A stretch of DNA of 64,000 nucleotides from assembly GCA_034178705.1 (NCBI GenBank), contig JAXFQY010000004.1, forward strand, positions 1-64,000, in the 5' to 3' direction. How positions within the stretch are numbered: position 1 is the first letter of the stretch; each line of letters opens with the position of its first letter. The DNA is from RUG12395 sp034178705 (lineage in GTDB: Bacteria > Bacillota > Clostridia > Oscillospirales > CAG-272). The notes under the pieces are model-generated. The model ran no database searches. It was given only the letters and a program-made list of their open reading frames with translations, and was not told where the DNA came from. Shown here piece by piece: positions 61,036-64,000 of the stretch. The position numbers and the translations under genes were made by a program.

Positions 61036-64000
61036 TTATGGCAGAACAACCTGCGTCCAGTTCCATGTGCCGTTCTTATACTCACAGATGCTTCGGCAGT
61101 TTGCTGTGCTGCCGGTTGGCTCCCCGTCCGCATTCAGCATCATTGCATATTCATAGACAATAATAAACGAATCGCTGCGGAAAGTTATGACATATTCGCT
61201 TTTCGTAATCTTATTGTATCCGGGCGTTGCCGCAATCTTCTTTGCTTTTGCGTCGAGGAAGGATTCCGCAATCTGCTGCAACGTCATCCCGACGCCCGAG
61301 GGAGCACCGGAAATGTCGGTAAAGTTGCTGTACTTTTCCGGAAGCACCTCTTCCGTGTCATCAGGGGATTTTGTGGTTCCTGCGGGATCGGTAGTCCCGG
61401 AAGTGCCACTTCCTGTTGCAGTTCCGGTTCCCGCGCTTCCGGACCAGGTTTCTCCGTCCGTAACATACTCGGTGCGGACAGCGGTCCATTTTCCGGAAAC
61501 AAGAGACCATTCATAGGTAACTGCGGAAGCGGAGCCGGCCACCGTTTCCCGCACGGCCAGACGGAGGCGGGAGGATCCCATCCACTGATAGTATTCGGCA
61601 TCCGATGCCTTTGCGCCCTTTGCCGAAAAACTCGGAGAAAGCGGTGTCTGCTGTCCGGTAGAAAGATCATACACATAATACTTGCCCGTGATTGCATTGA
61701 CCTGATCGGACACACGAAGAAGAACGCGGAGATTTCCGGGAGATGCCCCGAGAAGCCGTGCGCCGCAATACGGATAGGATTTTCCCGCTTTTTTCATCGC
61801 GGCGATCTCACTCTCGTATGCCGCAAACCCGGTTTTTCCGCTGAGAAGTACGGTTTTTCCGGTTTGAATTTCCACAAGCGCAGTATCATATACCCCGTTT
61901 CTGGTTACCGAAACAAGAGCACGGCTTCCGAAAATGTAAGTCTCACCGAACAGGAGCTCGTCGTTCGCGTACTCCTCTCCTTTTTCATCAATCGGAGTCC
62001 TGCTGATCCCTCCCGTTCCCTCCACAGAGGTATAAAGCGGATAGTACACACGGTTGGATCCCTTGGATACGGCAAACCAAAGCGGTGTCTGTTTTTCCCC
62101 GTCCAATTCAAACGGCGGAAGTGTATTCTCCGCTCCCTCCTCGGTCAAAGCAACCGCTTCCAGCCGAAAATAAGGCTCCCCGTTTCCGTCCTCATAGGCA
62201 GTAACGGTATACTCAGCGGGAAGATATACATCATCCGGACCGCGCAAAAGCAGCGAAACGGTCATGCGGTTCGCATTCTGAGTAACTACCGCTCCCCCGA
62301 GCTGAGCGCTCCAGCCGGATTTTGGATCTCCCTCCGGGGTAAAAACAAACACGCCGGTTTCGCGGTCATAAAAATCCTCTCCGCTCAAGCCGAGATAGTA
62401 GTTCTCGTGTGCTTCCGTTTCGGAAGAACCGGAGAGGAGCTCCTCCGCGTCGTCCTTTGGCTCCAGAATATAATCCTCGAAATACTCCTCCTCTATCCCA
62501 AGGAGCTTCCATGCAAGCACCTTGAGCTGATAAATGGTGACAGTCGCCCGCCCGGAGCTGTCTGTATCGGGTTCCGAAGCTGCATTTGCCGTATCGGTTG
62601 TTGCGGAAGAAGCGACATTTGCCGTATTGGCTGTTACAGGGGTATTTGGTTCAGAAGAAGCGGCGCTCGGCTCTTCCGGCTCGGTATAGACACCGGTCAT
62701 ATCATTACGCGCGGCATAATTCAGAAGATAATAGATAATATTTGTCCCCGAGAAGGAGGCTGCCCCATTTGCGGGTCTGTAAAAATACTCCGCCGCAAAA
62801 CCGACGTGCCGCACAAGCTCGGTATAGTCAGGCGCATAATTCGGATTCTTCGCGACGCTGTCCGGATCAAAGCTTCCGCCTGGGGTCGTTCGATCCGGCA
62901 GATCAATGGTATAGATCACCCCCCACCCCGCGGTGGCAACAAGAATATTCTTTTTCATGGCAAACACGGTTTCCATGTTCGGCACTGCAGTCGTGTAAAC
63001 ACATTTGAAGCTGCGCGTGCTGAAAAGGGAAATCCTGCTGGCGTCATCCGCCGGGAAGAAAACAAAGTAACTGCCGTCCTCATTGAGGGTAATTCTGCTT
63101 TTGAAAAAGATATCCTCATAGTTGTCGAAGAAGCCCTCCTGTCTTTCTCCGCCGTCGGTATACATTGTCTCACGGCTGGAAAGATCGGTAAGCGGCAGAC
63201 GGCAGATTTCGTAGGTTCTTCCGTCAATCACATTGAGACACCAAAGGTAAGAGGCAGAGCACCCGATCGGTGTAAGACCGTTTTTGTATTCCTCGGTTTT
63301 TCCCGAAACGGCATTATAAACGCCGATGCCGACAACCTCATTCTGACCGTCAATCCGGAAAATGAGGCTGCCGTCCTTCGTAAAACAGAGCGGAACCACG
63401 CTGCGGGAAGCAGCATCCAGCACCTGCGCCGTGCGCGGGGAATAGACGACCGTACTTCCGCCGGTCGAGAGGCACTCAACCACAAGACTTCCGGTTGCAG
63501 CCTGCACATGAGCACGGTATTCTCCGTCAGGAGAATAAATGGCATCCGCAAAGGCGCGATTCAATTTCTGCACCTTCGCGTTCCCGGGAGCGCCGGTCAA
63601 AGTATAGTATTTCCCATAAACAGGAGAAACAATCAGGCCCTCCTGCGCGTTGTAAACACTGCAGCTCTCCGCTCCACGGTAAACTTCAATCCATTCACCG
63701 ACAAAGCGGTTCTCCTGCACACCGAAAAAGGACACCCAAAGAAGTCCCGCGGCATCCTTGATAAAAACGGCAAGATGCGTGTCGTCGTACTGACGAACCT
63801 CAGCAACCTCAAAACCGTCCGGCAGAGCCTCGTACAGAGAGAAGGAACGGGTATCCAATCCGTCCGCAAGTTCAATGGCAAAGCCCTCGGCGGAAAGCCG
63901 TACGCTGTCGGCTACGGTACACAGAATCTCCCTTGTTGTGTCAGCGCGGAATGCCGTATAGCCGGTAAACTCAAACACGAAGGGAACCGCATTCATACCA
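61036..64000 (-). CDS. Large exported-type protein of unknown function, 5' end outside window
   Basis: At least 987 residues; the frame runs off the window edge and no signal peptide is seen, so the N terminus is missing. The visible N-terminal half (about 1-400) is beta-rich with repeats resembling a propeller (DGSLIFRIDG, DGSYFVFFPAD). Ser/Thr/Ala linkers lie at about 440-485 and 890-920, and the last 60 residues form a small alpha/beta domain ending WNWTQVVLP. I do not recognise the family. It precedes the acyl-CoA synthetase. Confidence 0.6.
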   Translation of the reverse strand, partial: GMNAVPFVFEFTGYTAFRADTTREILCTVADSVRLSAEGFAIELADGLDTRSFSLYEALPDGFEVAEVRQYDDTHLAVFIKDAAGLLWVSFFGVQENRFVGEWIEVYRGAESCSVYNAQEGLIVSPVYGKYYTLTGAPGNAKVQKLNRAFADAIYSPDGEYRAHVQAATGSLVVECLSTGGSTVVYSPRTAQVLDAASRSVVPLCFTKDGSLIFRIDGQNEVVGIGVYNAVSGKTEEYKNGLTPIGCSASYLWCLNVIDGRTYEICRLPLTDLSSRETMYTDGGERQEGFFDNYEDIFFKSRITLNEDGSYFVFFPADDASRISLFSTRSFKCVYTTAVPNMETVFAMKKNILVATAGWGVIYTIDLPDRTTPGGSFDPDSVAKNPNYAPDYTELVRHVGFAAEYFYRPANGAASFSGTNIIYYLLNYAARNDMTGVYTEPEEPSAASSEPNTPVTANTANVASSATTDTANAASEPDTDSSGRATVTIYQLKVLAWKLLGIEEEYFEDYILEPKDDAEELLSGSSETEAHENYYLGLSGEDFYDRETGVFVFTPEGDPKSGWSAQLGGAVVTQNANRMTVSLLLRGPDDVYLPAEYTVTAYEDGNGEPYFRLEAVALTEEGAENTLPPFELDGEKQTPLWFAVSKGSNRVYYPLYTSVEGTGGISRTPIDEKGEEYANDELLFGETYIFGSRALVSVTRNGVYDTALVEIQTGKTVLLSGKTGFAAYESEIAAMKKAGKSYPYCGARLLGASPGNLRVLLRVSDQVNAITGKYYVYDLSTGQQTPLSPSFSAKGAKASDAEYYQWMGSSRLRLAVRETVAGSASAVTYEWSLVSGKWTAVRTEYVTDGETWSGSAGTGTATGSGTSGTTDPAGTTKSPDDTEEVLPEKYSNFTDISGAPSGVGMTLQQIAESFLDAKAKKIAATPGYNKITKSEYVITFRSDSFIIVYEYAMMLNADGEPTGSTANCRSICEYKNGTWNWTQVVLP

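Overview
The window looks like a chromosome segment of an anaerobic, gut-type Clostridia (Firmicutes) bacterium with roughly even GC. The evidence is the ireB gene, GGAGG-type ribosome binding sites, a large single-chain pyruvate:ferredoxin oxidoreductase, an [FeFe]-hydrogenase-like protein, a complete F1Fo ATP synthase operon, many lipoproteins with Thr/Pro-rich linkers, and leftward UgpABCE-type sugar transport genes. No phage, IS element, CRISPR array or rRNA was seen, and the placement below class level is a guess.

Layout. 1-2.6 kb (leftward): murE, an SGNH-hydrolase lipoprotein and a cut-off DUF4358-like lipoprotein, probably one cell-wall operon. 2.8-4.2 kb (rightward): tRNA-Leu and glycerate kinase. 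4.4-16.4 kb (leftward): ten tightly packed genes, namely two NrnA-type DHH phosphoesterases, SurE, an RDD membrane protein, a complete sugar-type ABC importer, a staphylococcal-nuclease lipoprotein and a large OB-fold/repeat lipoprotein. Read together they suggest a route for breaking down, importing and dephosphorylating nucleic-acid pieces. 16.5-17.7 kb: a dGTPase-like HD enzyme. 17.9-22.3 kb (rightward): a CPA2 antiporter, then a P-type ATPase behind a yybP-ykoY (Mn2+) riboswitch. 22.5-29.2 kb: atpI-B-E-F-H-A-G-D-C, whose c subunit carries two carboxylates, pointing to Na+ coupling. 29.3-29.7 kb: a small gene broken by one in-frame stop.

30.0-31.8 kb (leftward): an ABC-2 exporter and an AbrB-like regulator with a striking operator. 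31.9-32.1 kb: tRNA-Arg and tRNA-His. 32.3-39.2 kb (leftward): a carbohydrate-type locus with a DUF6259-like glycosidase, a solute-binding lipoprotein, an ADP-ribosylglycohydrolase-like lipoprotein and a surface-anchored protein. Divergent from it lie an MFS sugar-type transporter, a glycerophosphodiesterase and a HAD phosphatase (39.5-42.7 kb). 43.6-47.2 kb: nifJ.

47.3-54.8 kb (leftward): a possible nine-gene operon starting with ireB and ribF, then a carboxypeptidase-like protein lacking two of its three catalytic motifs, a binding lipoprotein, and the block PHP phosphoesterase, DRTGG protein, HATPase, [FeFe]-hydrogenase-like protein, DRTGG protein. That block is the best candidate for an under-described system: it reads as a redox or H2 sensor rather than a fermentative hydrogenase. 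55.3-59.1 kb: a two-component system beside a DUF4353 surface protein whose promoter carries 11-bp-spaced direct repeats. 59.3-64 kb (leftward): an acyl-CoA synthetase and a large exported-type protein cut by the window edge.
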